The notes: generated from the letters alone by a model not told the origin. Positions 13,286 to 21,120 are shown, counted from the stretch's first letter. The stretch: 21,236 bases of DNA from an uncultured Collinsella sp. (GCA_902489665.1 CABUAT010000034.1:1-21236); one strand, 5' to 3'. Numbers and translations: made by a program.

Positions 13286-14017
13286 ATGGCGATCGGAGCG
13301 CGTAAGCAACCGCTGTACGATCAGCTGGTCGATATTCTGACCGAAAAGATCGACCATGAATATCGCGCCGGTGACATGATTCCTTCCGAGCGCGAACTAT
13401 CGGAGCGCTATGGTCTCTCGCGCACTACGGTACGCCTGGCTCTGCAGGAACTGGAGCGTTTAGGATTGGTGGTTCGGCAGCACGGTCGCGGTACCTTTGT
13501 GACCGACCGTTCGGCAAAGGCAACCAATCTTATGCAGTCCTACAGCTTTACTGAGCAGATGCGCGCGATGGGTCGCGATCCCGAGACCACGATTCTCGAG
13601 TTTTGCGAGATGGAGGCCGATAAGAATCTGGCCGAGCATATGGGATTGCGTATCGGTGATCGCATTTATAAGCTCAAGCGCCTTCGTTCTGCCGACAACA
13701 TGCCCATGATGGTCGAACGCAGCTATCTACCGGTTCGTCAATTTCTGTCCCTAAAGCGACCGCTGTTGGAACGTAAACCGCTTTACGATGTGATTGAGCA
13801 AGACTTTCAGCAAAAGATACGCGTGGCCGAAGAGGAGTTCTATGCGAGCATAGCCCGTTCCACCGATGCTCACCTTTTGGGAATTGTCGAGGGCTCGCCT
13901 GTGCTCGATTTGGTCAGGACTACGTATAACGAGTCAAACGAGGTTGTGGAGTATACGCTCTCGGTTGCTCGTGCCGATCAGTTTAAATACAAGGTTTACC
14001 ACCAGCGTAGCAACTAG
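13286..14017 (+). CDS. GntR-family (HutC/UTRA) transcriptional regulator
   Basis: A 243-residue repressor. The winged-helix domain covers about residues 7-75: PLYDQLVDILTEKI, MIPSERELSERYGLSRTTVRLALQELERLGLV, RQHGRGTFV. The UTRA ligand domain follows (FTEQMRAMGRDPETTILEF, then DRIYKLKRLRSADNMPMMVERSYLP and a C-terminal EYTLSVARADQFKY). HutC-type regulators of amino-sugar genes (NagR, DasR, AgaR-like) sense sugar phosphates. ATG 13286 is preceded by GGGAGG; an in-frame TTG at 13265 would add seven residues. The gene sits between the PTS operon and agaS, and the shared operators before both make it the probable local regulator. Confidence 0.93.
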   Translation: MAIGARKQPLYDQLVDILTEKIDHEYRAGDMIPSERELSERYGLSRTTVRLALQELERLGLVVRQHGRGTFVTDRSAKATNLMQSYSFTEQMRAMGRDPETTILEFCEMEADKNLAEHMGLRIGDRIYKLKRLRSADNMPMMVERSYLPVRQFLSLKRPLLERKPLYDVIEQDFQQKIRVAEEEFYASIARSTDAHLLGIVEGSPVLDLVRTTYNESNEVVEYTLSVARADQFKYKVYHQRSN

Positions 14018-14054
14018 AGTTCGCATCGTTTCCATATGATGATTCTTTGCATTT

Positions 14055-14092
14055 AACTGGTTACTACCAGATAACCAACCGAAGTGTATAAT
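14055..14092 (+). promoter_or_regulatory. agaS promoter with GntR-type operator
   Basis: CTGGTTACTACCAG (14057-14070) is a palindrome with 5-bp arms; AACTGGT starts at 14055. It covers the expected -35 position of a perfect TATAAT at 14087-14092, with no clear -35 hexamer. Thirteen bases of the operator are identical to the one before EIIA. Confidence 0.62.
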
Positions 14093-14131
14093 TGCACGTC
14101 AGAGGATTACTTCTAGAGAGAGGTATTAGAA

Positions 14132-15298
14132 ATGTTCGAGAAGAGTGTCGAGGAGCTCACCGAGCTCGGCGCCCAGATCACCACGGCCGAGATTGCTCAG
14201 CAGCCCGAGCTTTGGCGTGATACGCTCAACATCTATCGCGAGAACAAGGAGGCCATCGAGGCCTTCCTGGCCGAGGCTCGCGCTATGGGCGAGGGCCGTC
14301 TGTCCGTTGTCTTCACCGGTGCCGGTACGTCCGACTACGTTGGCGATACCTGCGCCCCGTACCTGCGTCACGCTGGCAACACTGATCTCTACGACTTTAA
14401 GCCCATCGCCACGACCGACATCGTGAGCGCCCCGCGCGACTTCCTGCGCGCCGAGGATCCCACGCTCGTGGTTTCCTTTGCCCGCTCTGGCAACAGCCCC
14501 GAGAGCCTTGCTGCCGTTGCCGTTGCCAAGGAGCTCGTCCACAACGTCAAGTTCCTCAACATCACCTGCGCTCCCGAGGGCAAGCTCGCCGTCGAGTCTG
14601 CCGATGATCCCAACGCGCTGACGCTGCTCATTCCGCGCGCCAACGACAAGGGCTTCGCCATGACCGGTTCTTATTCCTGCATGACCCTGCTCTCCACCCT
14701 TATTTTCGACACTGCCTCTGACGAGCAGAAGGCCGAGTGGGTCGAGACCATCGCCAAGATGGGCGAGGAGGTCATCTCCCGTGAGCCCGAGATCGCTGAT
14801 TACCTGGCTGGCGACTTCAACCGCGTGACCTACTTGGGTTCTGGCTCCTTCGGTGGCCTTGCCCAGGAGAGCCAGCTCAAGATCCTCGAGCTCGCTCACG
14901 GTCTGGTCGCTACTTCCTACGACACCTCCATGGGCTATCGTCACGGACCTAAGTCCTTCGTCGACGATAAGACGCTCGTCTTCGTGTTCGTCAACAACGA
15001 CGCCTACACCCGTCAGTACGACATCGACATCCTCAACGAGATCGGTGGAGACGAGATCGCTCAGCACACCATCGCCGTTCAGCAGGAAGGTGCCACCGCC
15101 TATGAGGGCGAGTCCTTCACCTTTAAGGGCTACGAGGCGCTTCCCGAGGGCTACCTTGCTCTGCCGTTCGTGATGTTCGCTCAGGCTATCAGCCTGCTCA
15201 ACTCCGTGCGCGTGGGCAACACGCCCGATACGCCGAGCCCCACCGGCACGGTCAACCGCGTGGTTAAGGGCGTGACGATTCACCCCTTCACCGCTTAA
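14132..15298 (+). CDS. agaS: AgaS-type SIS-domain sugar isomerase (galactosamine-6-P deaminase/isomerase)
   Basis: A 388-residue protein with two SIS domains. The first has FTGAGTSDYVGD (residues 61-72) and SFARSGNSPESLAAV (115-129), the phosphosugar-binding serine motifs. The second has YLGSGSFGGLAQESQLKILELAHGLV and GYRHGPKSFVDDKT with the conserved HGPK. This is the AgaS family, which deaminates and isomerises galactosamine-6-P to tagatose-6-P and ammonia. It shares a glucosamine-6-P synthase-like fold, but no glutaminase domain is present. AGAGAGG precedes ATG 14132. The operator upstream ties it to the PTS operon, and it has its own terminator. Confidence 0.9.
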   Translation: MFEKSVEELTELGAQITTAEIAQQPELWRDTLNIYRENKEAIEAFLAEARAMGEGRLSVVFTGAGTSDYVGDTCAPYLRHAGNTDLYDFKPIATTDIVSAPRDFLRAEDPTLVVSFARSGNSPESLAAVAVAKELVHNVKFLNITCAPEGKLAVESADDPNALTLLIPRANDKGFAMTGSYSCMTLLSTLIFDTASDEQKAEWVETIAKMGEEVISREPEIADYLAGDFNRVTYLGSGSFGGLAQESQLKILELAHGLVATSYDTSMGYRHGPKSFVDDKTLVFVFVNNDAYTRQYDIDILNEIGGDEIAQHTIAVQQEGATAYEGESFTFKGYEALPEGYLALPFVMFAQAISLLNSVRVGNTPDTPSPTGTVNRVVKGVTIHPFTA

Positions 15299-15316
15299 TC
15301 GCGTCCCCCTGTAAGG

Positions 15317-15353
15317 GCGCCCGTCCGCTCATAACGGCGGGCGGGCGCTTTTT
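15317..15353 (+). terminator. Terminator after agaS
   Basis: A 12-bp GC-rich stem with one G-T pair (15317-15328 with 15337-15348), an 8-base loop and a TTTTT tail at 15349-15353. Confidence 0.92.
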
Positions 15354-15415
15354 GTTTTACGTGAGCTGGGTATAAGCATCACCACAGTCAACTGCTTTAG
15401 AAGCAAGGAGTGCAT

Positions 15416-16585
15416 ATGAGCACGTACGCAATTAAGGCTGACAAGTTCTTCTTGCCGGCAGGCCCGCAGCTGGGCGGCTATCTCATGGTCGAGGATGGCG
15501 TTTTTGGCGCCTGGCAGGCCGACGAGCCCTCTTGCGAGATTAAGGACTACACGGGATCGTGGATCGCACCGGGTATGGTCGATACTCACATCCATGGCTT
15601 CTATAACCACTCAACTACCGATAACGATCCCGAGGGAATCGATATCAGCTCGACCGAGCTCGCCCGTCGCGGTACCACCAGCTGGTTGCCCACGACGTTC
15701 ACCGATGGCGTCGAGCAGATCAAGGACGCCTGCGCCGCTATCGCTCAGGCGGACGAGGGTCGCGGCCCCGACTTCTGCGGCGCTCGCATTCAGGGTATCT
15801 ACCTGGAGGGTCCCTTCTTTACCATGAAGCACGTGGGCGCACAGAACCCCGCCTATCTGATCGATCCTTCCGAGGAGGTCTTCGATCAGTGGCAGGAGGC
15901 TGCCGGCGGGCGCATCGTCAAGAGCGCCATGGCCGCCGAGCGTGACGGTGCCGCCGCCTACGCTGCTGCCCTGAACGCCAAGGGCGTCGTGACCAGCATC
16001 GGTCACTCCGACGCCACCTACGATGAGTGCGTCGCTGCCATCAACGCCGGTGCCAGCTGCTTTACGCACACCTACAACGGTCAGCGCGGCCTGCACCATC
16101 GCGAGCCCGGTGTCGTGGGTGCCGCTATGACCACCCCCGAGACGTACGCCGAGATCATCTGCGACGGCAAGCACGTGAACCCTGCCGCCATCAAGGCGCT
16201 GCTGCAGGCCAAGGGCTGGCAGCACACGGTGCTTATCACCGATTGCCTGGGCTGCGGCGGCATGCCCGAGGGCAGCTACACCAGCGGCGGCATGGACGTC
16301 ATCATGAAGGACAACCTGTGCTGGCTCGCCGACGGCAAGAGCATCGCCGGTTCGGTGCTCACGCTTGCCCAGGGCGTCAAGAACATCGTCGACTGGGGCA
16401 TCGCCAGCGCCGATATCGCCATTCGCATGGCGACCGAGGTGCCGGCTCGCTCCGCGCATATCGAGGATAAGTGCGGCAGCATCATGCCGGGTCGCGACGC
16501 CGACTTTGTCGTGTTCGACCACGAGCTCACCCTCGTTGAGACCTACGTTGGCGGCCAGAGCGTCGGCAACGCCTTTACCGAGTAA
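15416..16585 (+). CDS. nagA: N-acetylhexosamine-6-phosphate deacetylase
   Basis: A 389-residue amidohydrolase. DTHIHG gives metal-type His58 and His60; YLEGPFF gives Glu131; VTSIGHSDATYDE, HTYNGQRGLHHREPGVVGAAM and TDCLGCGGMPEG follow in the usual NagA/AgaA order. The C-terminal segment DKCGSIMPGRDADFVVFD is the conserved amidohydrolase end. It removes the acetyl group from GlcNAc-6-P or GalNAc-6-P; the surrounding genes favour GalNAc-6-P. ATG 15416 is chosen over a GTG at 15410 because AAGGAG ends at 15410. A small hairpin TGCTT-tag-AAGCA lies next to the ribosome site. A possible -10 TATAAG at 15371 sits after the agaS terminator. A partial second copy lies at 19312. Confidence 0.94.
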   Translation: MSTYAIKADKFFLPAGPQLGGYLMVEDGVFGAWQADEPSCEIKDYTGSWIAPGMVDTHIHGFYNHSTTDNDPEGIDISSTELARRGTTSWLPTTFTDGVEQIKDACAAIAQADEGRGPDFCGARIQGIYLEGPFFTMKHVGAQNPAYLIDPSEEVFDQWQEAAGGRIVKSAMAAERDGAAAYAAALNAKGVVTSIGHSDATYDECVAAINAGASCFTHTYNGQRGLHHREPGVVGAAMTTPETYAEIICDGKHVNPAAIKALLQAKGWQHTVLITDCLGCGGMPEGSYTSGGMDVIMKDNLCWLADGKSIAGSVLTLAQGVKNIVDWGIASADIAIRMATEVPARSAHIEDKCGSIMPGRDADFVVFDHELTLVETYVGGQSVGNAFTE

Positions 16586-16590
16586 CGATA

Positions 16591-16629
16591 GAAAAAGACG
16601 GCGGGCCCGAATCTGCTCGGACCCGCCGT
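16591..16629. terminator. Terminator between nagA and the flavodoxin gene
   Basis: ACGGCGGG-c-CCGA (16598-16610) pairs with TCGG-a-CCCGCCGT (16617-16629). The minus strand continues into a T-rich run (plus-strand GAAAAAG at 16591-16597), so it works best for the flavodoxin gene but also lies right after nagA. Confidence 0.83.
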
Positions 16630-16660
16630 ATGGGTTAAACGCTCAAAAGCACCTTCACAG

Positions 16661-17245
16661 TTACAGCTTGTTAGCGATCTTCTTTGCCGTGCGCTTGACG
16701 CCGGCCACCAGGCCTCCCGCAGGATGCTCCTTCTCGTATGCTAGACGCTTCTCGCGCTTGGCGTACTCTTCGACGATGATGTCGCCATACTCGTCTTCGA
16801 TCTTGTCGAAGAAGTCGACGGCGCCCTTAATTTCCTCAGCGGTCGGGTGTCCCTTTTGGACACCGCCGGTGAGCTTGAACGGCCCCCACGTATCAAAGCC
16901 GGGGCAGCCGTAGACGCCCATAAAGATGGCCTGCCTCATGCGGCAGATGCCATCGATATCCTTGCCGTACCACTTGTTTTTGCCACCGTAGGTCATAAGG
17001 CCAAACACCTTGTCCTGCGGCTGCAGCACGTTCGTGAGCACGCGCGCCATGTCCTTGTCGATCTCGGAGTAATAGATGCCCGTGGCGACACCGATCAGAT
17101 GATATTCGTGCAGGTCGGGGTACTCATTTTTGCCGAGTGACTTCACGTCGAGGGTGTCAATCTCGGGGTGTGCCTCGACGATGGCGTCCACGAGCTTTTT
17201 CGTATTGCCGTGATGGCGCGAGGCGTAGAGGATGATGGTTCGCAT
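16661..17245 (-). CDS. Flavodoxin-domain protein
   Basis: A 194-residue protein. The N-terminus MRTIILYASRHHGNTKKLVDAI is a flavodoxin FMN-phosphate loop, followed by YHLIGVATGIYYSEID and KVFGLMTYGGKN, positions that normally hold the isoalloxazine loops. The second half continues with DTWGPFKLTGGVQKGHP and a basic tail. It resembles the flavodoxin family of anaerobe genomes, possibly used in electron transfer, but partners are not visible. ATG 17245 has AAAGG upstream on the minus strand. The open frame continues upstream to about 18316 only because it runs antisense to the epimerase gene. It faces opposite to the sugar genes and interrupts their run. Confidence 0.88.
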   Translation of the reverse strand: MRTIILYASRHHGNTKKLVDAIVEAHPEIDTLDVKSLGKNEYPDLHEYHLIGVATGIYYSEIDKDMARVLTNVLQPQDKVFGLMTYGGKNKWYGKDIDGICRMRQAIFMGVYGCPGFDTWGPFKLTGGVQKGHPTAEEIKGAVDFFDKIEDEYGDIIVEEYAKREKRLAYEKEHPAGGLVAGVKRTAKKIANKL

Positions 17246-17401
17246 AAGAAGGCCTTTCAGCTGTAATTGCATCAATGTCTGTATGGTACCCCGTTGCATG
17301 GCTGGGATACCGGACGCATCGATGAACGTGCGGGTTTGTCCTTTGGTCAGGGCCGAGACGGGTTCTTGCGAGCAAAAAGTAGTTGTTCGAAAGGATGGGC
17401 A

Positions 17402-18283
17402 ATGGAATACGCTCTCTCCAACGATTCGATTTCTATTAAGGTGTCCACGGCTGGTGGTTCGTTTACCTCGATTGAGGCCGGAGGTCGAGAGTACTTGTGG
17501 CAGGGCGATCCTGCAGTGTGGTCCGGCCAGGCGCCGGTCTGCTTTCCGATTTGCGGAGGCCTGCGCGATGGTAGCGCCATGACGTTTGCCGGGCATCACG
17601 TGAAGCTCGCCCGCCACGGCTTTGCGCGCAAGCAGGAGTGGAAACTGTTGAGCCAGAGCGAGAACGAGCTGGCGATGTGCCTGGCTTCGGAGGATAACGC
17701 CGCACTGCTGAGCGATTATCCGTACCCGTTTAAGCTTGTCGCTCGTTATACGCTTGAGGGGGATGCCGTGCGCGTCTCCTATGAGGTGACCAACGAGGGA
17801 ACCGAGGACATGCCGTTCTTTATTGGCGGTCATCCCGGCTTTAGGTGTCCGCTCGATGAGGGCGAGGCCTATACGGACTACGAGTTGCGCTTTGAGAAAG
17901 ACGAGGCTGCGGAGCTCTGCACCGCCGTTCCCTCGACTGGATTGATTGACGTGGCAAACCGCTCCAAGAACCCCATGGTGGGAAAGACGCTGCCCCTGTC
18001 GCACGAGCTCTTCGATTTTGCGGAGACCATCTTTGATGTGCTCGAGAGCCGTCAGGTCACGCTTTCCAAGAAGGGCGAGGACAAAGGCGTTCGCCTGAGC
18101 TTTGAGGGTTTCCCTTATCTCATTGTGTGGAGTAAGCCCGAGGGCGATTTTGTGGCAGTTGAGCCCTGGGGCGGCCTTTCGACCTGCTCCGATGAGGACG
18201 ACGTACTTGAGCATAAGCGCGGCTGCCTTGTCGCCAAGCCCAAGGAGACCACCGTTCGCTCGTTCACGATTGAGATTCTGTAA
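17402..18283 (+). CDS. LacX-like aldose 1-epimerase family protein
   Basis: A 293-residue galactose-mutarotase-fold protein. GREYLWQGDPAVWSGQAPVCFPICGGLRDG at 28-57 is typical of the LacX subgroup. Candidate catalytic residues are His72 (LARHGFAR), His144 (IGGHPGF) and Glu254 (VAVEPWGG). The family interconverts alpha and beta anomers of sugars; LacX proteins sit in tagatose-6-phosphate operons of lactic acid bacteria. AAAGGATGGG precedes ATG 17402; in-frame starts farther upstream lack family similarity. It is followed at 60 bases by the LacC-like kinase without a terminator, so the two are probably co-transcribed. Confidence 0.9.
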   Translation: MEYALSNDSISIKVSTAGGSFTSIEAGGREYLWQGDPAVWSGQAPVCFPICGGLRDGSAMTFAGHHVKLARHGFARKQEWKLLSQSENELAMCLASEDNAALLSDYPYPFKLVARYTLEGDAVRVSYEVTNEGTEDMPFFIGGHPGFRCPLDEGEAYTDYELRFEKDEAAELCTAVPSTGLIDVANRSKNPMVGKTLPLSHELFDFAETIFDVLESRQVTLSKKGEDKGVRLSFEGFPYLIVWSKPEGDFVAVEPWGGLSTCSDEDDVLEHKRGCLVAKPKETTVRSFTIEIL

Positions 18284-18342
18284 TTCCGTTTTGTCGACTC
18301 GTATCGCGAGGCACAAGGAGCCCGCGAGATAAGGAGCTAAAA

Positions 18343-19278
18343 ATGATCCTCACCGTTACGATGAACCCGTCTGTCGATACGCGCTATCAGCTCGATGAGC
18401 TCGTTATCGACGACGTCAACCGTGTGACGCCCGAAAAGACCGCCGGCGGCAAGGGCCTCAACGTGGCCCGTGTGCTGGGTCAGCTGGGTGACGACGTTGT
18501 GGCAACCGGTCTGCTCGGCGGCCACATGGGCGCCTACATGGCTGAGCTCATGGACGCCAACGGCATTAACAACGACTTTGTGCCCATCAAGGGCGAGACT
18601 CGCATTTGCCTCAACATCCTCCACGCCGGCAACCAGACCGAGCTGCTCGAGAGCGGCCCGACAATTGCCCCCGAGGAGCTCGATGCCTTTACTGCCAAGT
18701 TTACCGAGCTTGCAGGCAAGGCCGACGTCGTCACCATTTCGGGTTCGCTGCCCCGCGGTGTCGAGGCAGACTACTATGCCAAGATTACGGGCATTGCCGA
18801 GAACGCCGGCGCCAAGGTGTTGCTCGATACCTCGGGTGCTTCGCTCGAGGCCGCCCTTAAGTCCGAAATTAAGCCCGAGCTGGTCAAGCCTAACCTGACC
18901 GAGATCAACGGCCTTCTGGGCACGAGCTTTACCACCGACGATGTGGACGAGCTCCGCGCCGCGCTCGCCTCTGACGCCCGCTTCTCCGATATCCCCTGGG
19001 TCGTCGTGTCCATGGGCGCCGCCGGTTCCGTGGGCTTCCATAACGGCCGTGCGTTCCGTGCCAAGACCCCCGATATCCCTGCCGTTAACGCCACGGGCTC
19101 TGGTGACTCCACTATCGCAGGCTTCGCGCATGCCATCGCTGCTGGCGCAGACGACGAGACGGTGCTGCGTACCGCCAATACCTGCGGCAAGCTCAACGCC
19201 ATGGATCCCATGACCGGCCATCTGGTCATGGACCGTTGGGACGAGGTCTACAACGGCGTTGTCGTGACCGAGCTGTAA
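18343..19278 (+). CDS. lacC: Tagatose-6-phosphate kinase / 1-phosphofructokinase family (LacC-like)
   Basis: A 311-residue PfkB-family kinase. It starts MILTVTMNPSVDTRYQLDEL as in LacC and FruK. GGKGLN is at 35-40, ISGSLPRGV at 132-140, and the ATP/anion-hole motif NATGSGDSTIAG has catalytic Asp255; the SGDST form is more usual in LacC than in 1-phosphofructokinase. It would phosphorylate tagatose-6-P (made by AgaS) to tagatose-1,6-bisphosphate. Fructose-1-P as substrate cannot be excluded from sequence. AAGGAG six bases before ATG 18343 is a strong site. No tagatose-bisphosphate aldolase gene follows; instead a nagA fragment lies just after it. Confidence 0.86.
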   Translation: MILTVTMNPSVDTRYQLDELVIDDVNRVTPEKTAGGKGLNVARVLGQLGDDVVATGLLGGHMGAYMAELMDANGINNDFVPIKGETRICLNILHAGNQTELLESGPTIAPEELDAFTAKFTELAGKADVVTISGSLPRGVEADYYAKITGIAENAGAKVLLDTSGASLEAALKSEIKPELVKPNLTEINGLLGTSFTTDDVDELRAALASDARFSDIPWVVVSMGAAGSVGFHNGRAFRAKTPDIPAVNATGSGDSTIAGFAHAIAAGADDETVLRTANTCGKLNAMDPMTGHLVMDRWDEVYNGVVVTEL

Positions 19279-19311
19279 GAGCTTGGGTGACGGCCCCGGC
19301 ATCGCTTGCTA

Positions 19312-19443
19312 GCTCATGTCGACGACAAGTGCGGTAGCATTATGCCGGGGGGCGACGCCGAGTTTGTCGTGTTCAATCCCGACCTTACCCTGGTCGAGGC
19401 GTATGTGGGTGGCAACAGCGTCGGTAACGCGTTTGCCGAGTAG
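19312..19443 (+). pseudogene. Remnant C-terminus of a second nagA-type deacetylase
   Basis: The 43 codons from 19312 to the TAG at 19441-19443 read AHVDDKCGSIMPGGDAEFVV then FNPDLTLVEAYVGGNSVGNAFAE. The last 43 residues of the intact NagA in this window (codons from 16454) differ at only 10 positions. There is no start codon, ribosome site or N-terminal part. Weaker similarity may reach back to about 19298, but with frame breaks. It sits 33 bases after the LacC stop, before the YhcH gene. It is probably the residue of a second deacetylase gene (or of a duplication) deleted up to its last 130 bases; the divergence argues against a very recent duplication. Confidence 0.85.
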
Positions 19444-19475
19444 CCGCCAAAGAAGCGATCCGAAAGGGGATTTAG

Positions 19476-19949
19476 ATGATTTACGGTGCATTGGGCGATA
19501 TCGAGGAGTATCGCGGAATGCTCAAGGGCCTCGACGTGCTGATCGACTGGCTCGAGGAGAACGACCCGGCGCAGCTCGAGGTCGGCAGCCATTCGATTCT
19601 GGGCGACAAGGTCTATGCGAACGTCATGGCTCCCACGACGCGTCCCGAGGCCGAGGCTCACTATGAGACGCATCAGCGCTATCACGACCTGCAGATCGAT
19701 GTCGAGGGTCGCGAGGCCTTTAAGGTTGCCACGGGCAGCCTGACGTTGGTTCAGGAGTTTGACGAGAAGGACGACTACGATCTGGTCGATTCCGACGCTT
19801 CGATCGCCGGCGATCTTGCCGACGACAAGTTCGCGCTGTTTGTTGCCGGCGAGCCCCACATGCCCACGCTCGAGTTCCCGGGCGATGGCGCACAGCCGGT
19901 CAAGAAGATCTGCTTTAAGCTGCTTGCAGACGCTTACTGGGAGGAGTAA
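19476..19949 (+). CDS. YhcH/YjgK/YiaL (EbgC) family protein
   Basis: A 157-residue cupin-like protein (DUF386). MIYGALGDIEEYRGM, then TRPEAEAHYETHQRYHDLQIDVEG and FVAGEPHMPTLEFPG followed by VKKICFKL are family landmarks; the His and Glu residues of the ETHQRYHD and GEPHMP motifs are the likely metal ligands. Members occur with sialic-acid, hexosamine and beta-galactoside genes and some are proposed sugar anomerases or isomerases. AAAGGGG precedes ATG 19476. It follows the nagA remnant, so it may once have been the next gene after an intact nagA and may now be read from the lacX-lacC transcript. Confidence 0.9.
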   Translation: MIYGALGDIEEYRGMLKGLDVLIDWLEENDPAQLEVGSHSILGDKVYANVMAPTTRPEAEAHYETHQRYHDLQIDVEGREAFKVATGSLTLVQEFDEKDDYDLVDSDASIAGDLADDKFALFVAGEPHMPTLEFPGDGAQPVKKICFKLLADAYWEE

Positions 19950-20009
19950 CGCACTGCTCGGCTGAGTTGTTCGTGTTGCGAGCGTTATCCCTTGGAGGAG
20001 TGCGCTTAG

Positions 20010-20057
20010 GCCCCGTTAATCGCGGTTCCCTTGGGGATTGCGGTTGGCGGGGCTTTT
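20010..20057 (+). terminator. Terminator of the YhcH transcript
   Basis: Outer stem GCCCCG (20010-20015) / CGGGGC (20048-20053) with an inner AATCGC/GCGGTT and CCC/GGG helix, then TTTT at 20054-20057. Confidence 0.8.
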
Positions 20058-20095
20058 GTTGAGTAGGGGAGTTTCCGGCGGCGTTGTGCTTGGAT

Positions 20096-20782
20096 TTATT
20101 TGCGAAGAACATCGGCTAGCCGCAGGATTGAAATCATCGACCGATAAGTGAGTTCCACTTTTTCGCCCGCAAGCAGTCGTTTCGAGCCAATCTCATCTAG
20201 CCCCACAAGCCGAGAAAACAGCGGGCCGCTCATCGTGCCATCGTCAATTGATTCCCTTATGGTCTTCAAAACGTCCGTATCATGAAGCGATGCCGAGCTG
20301 TAGGGGGCAACACGAGCGGAACTCTCAATTAATGACGAGACAAAAGGATGGAGATGCTTTGGACATAGTCCATCAAACACCACATCCCCATTGTCGTTCG
20401 AGCCGACCAGGCGCCAAGTATAATGATCGACCCAGTCATCTCCGTCATATATGACGTCCATGAGCAACTTCCCGTCTAGAGAGAGAAACCTATTTGGACA
20501 TCGGGACGCAAGACCGCAATCCATATCGGGCCTGCAGCAGCTCCAACCCAACGCACCACATAGGTTCCCTTTCGTACATGTGTATCAATCTGCCCCGAAA
20601 TGCCGGTGAATGCAATTCCAGACCCGTTTGTCGGATAGCAATCGACGTATTTTTGTTTTCCGCTCACAACCTTGTATAGATATATCGTTCCAGCAAAAGA
20701 GAAGGTATCGTGACTATTTTAGATCTATATGGCCAATTCGAGCCCTCACCATGGCAATTGTTGCAGCTGGGTTTCTTTTCAT
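20096..20782 (-). pseudogene. Frame-disrupted gene of unknown function
   Basis: Three consecutive minus-strand pieces read like one protein. Piece 1 (20782-20714) starts MKRNPAATIAM and hits TAG. Piece 2, in another frame (open from 20718 to the TAG at 20476), has no ATG but is protein-like: TFSFAGTIYLYKVVSGKQKY, GTYVVRWVGAAAGPIWIAVL. Piece 3 (to 20096) continues SLDGKLLMDVIYDGDDWVDH and ends ISILRLADVLRK. Pieces 2 and 3 join in frame if one TC unit is removed from a (TC)4 tract (plus-strand GA at 20479-20486); pieces 1 and 2 join if one A is removed from an AAAA run (plus-strand T at 20717-20720), but that join is less certain. It is AT-richer than its neighbours, suggesting acquired DNA beside a tRNA. 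If the breaks are real it is a pseudogene; a shorter product could start at GTG 20667 or inside piece 3. I recognise no family. Confidence 0.6.
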
Positions 20783-20878
20783 TAAAATTTCGCTTTGGTA
20801 AATCCCCGCCCCTAAGCATTAAACCCGAAGTCCACCGAGTGGGCGAATTCCGGCGGATGTGCGCCTGAAATCGGTAAC

Positions 20879-20902
20879 AAAAAAAGCCGCCAGAAGGCGG
20901 CT
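20879..20902 (-). terminator. Terminator downstream of tRNA-Thr
   Basis: AGCCGCC (20885-20891) and GGCGGCT (20896-20902) with a 4-base loop; on the minus strand a run of T (plus A at 20879-20884) follows. It lies 11 bases after the tRNA 3' end. Confidence 0.9.
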
Positions 20903-20913
20903 ATCTTGTGCAA

Positions 20914-20989
20914 TGGAGCCAGCGACCGGGCTCGAACCGGTGACCCCCGCTTTACGAGAGCGGTGCTCTACCAACTGAGCTACGCTGGC
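20914..20989 (-). tRNA. tRNA-Thr (anticodon CGU)
   Basis: The minus strand folds as a full cloverleaf: acceptor GCCAGCG/CGCTGGC, D arm GCTC-AGTTGGTAG-AGC, anticodon stem CCGCT/AGCGG with loop CTCGTAA (anticodon CGT reading ACG), T arm ACCGG-TTCGAGC-CCGGT, discriminator T and an encoded CCA (plus TGG at 20914-20916). Length 73 plus CCA. Confidence 0.97.
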
Positions 20990-21028
20990 GGCCATGTGGT
21001 GACGCAACTGAGGCGTCAACGGCTGTCT

Positions 21029-21057
21029 ATGATACGGGACATTGCACATCCGTGCAA
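21029..21057 (-). promoter_or_regulatory. Promoter of tRNA-Thr
   Basis: Minus strand TTGCAC (21052-21057), 17-base spacer, TATCAT (21029-21034), ending about 40 bases before the tRNA 5' end. An inverted repeat TGACGC (21000-21005) / GCGTCA (21013-21018) lies in the short leader. Confidence 0.65.
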
Positions 21058-21120
21058 GTGTTCTGACGGCTTTTCTCACTTTAAATGCACTAACCTTGAT
21101 TATCAACTTCATCCGAACAC

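Noticed and set aside
14126..15283. A 385-residue minus-strand reading frame
   Set aside because: It is the near-complete antisense of agaS, whose plus-strand motifs, ribosome site and terminator are clear.
16661..18316. A 551-residue minus-strand reading frame covering the flavodoxin gene and all of the epimerase gene
   Set aside because: Only the last 194 residues (from ATG 17245) resemble a protein family; the upstream part is the antisense of the LacX-like gene, kept open by GC-biased codons.
20880..20990. Possible integration site at the tRNA-Thr 3' end
   Set aside because: The neighbouring AT-rich segment is suggestive, but I found no second copy of the tRNA 3' end and no integrase gene in the window.
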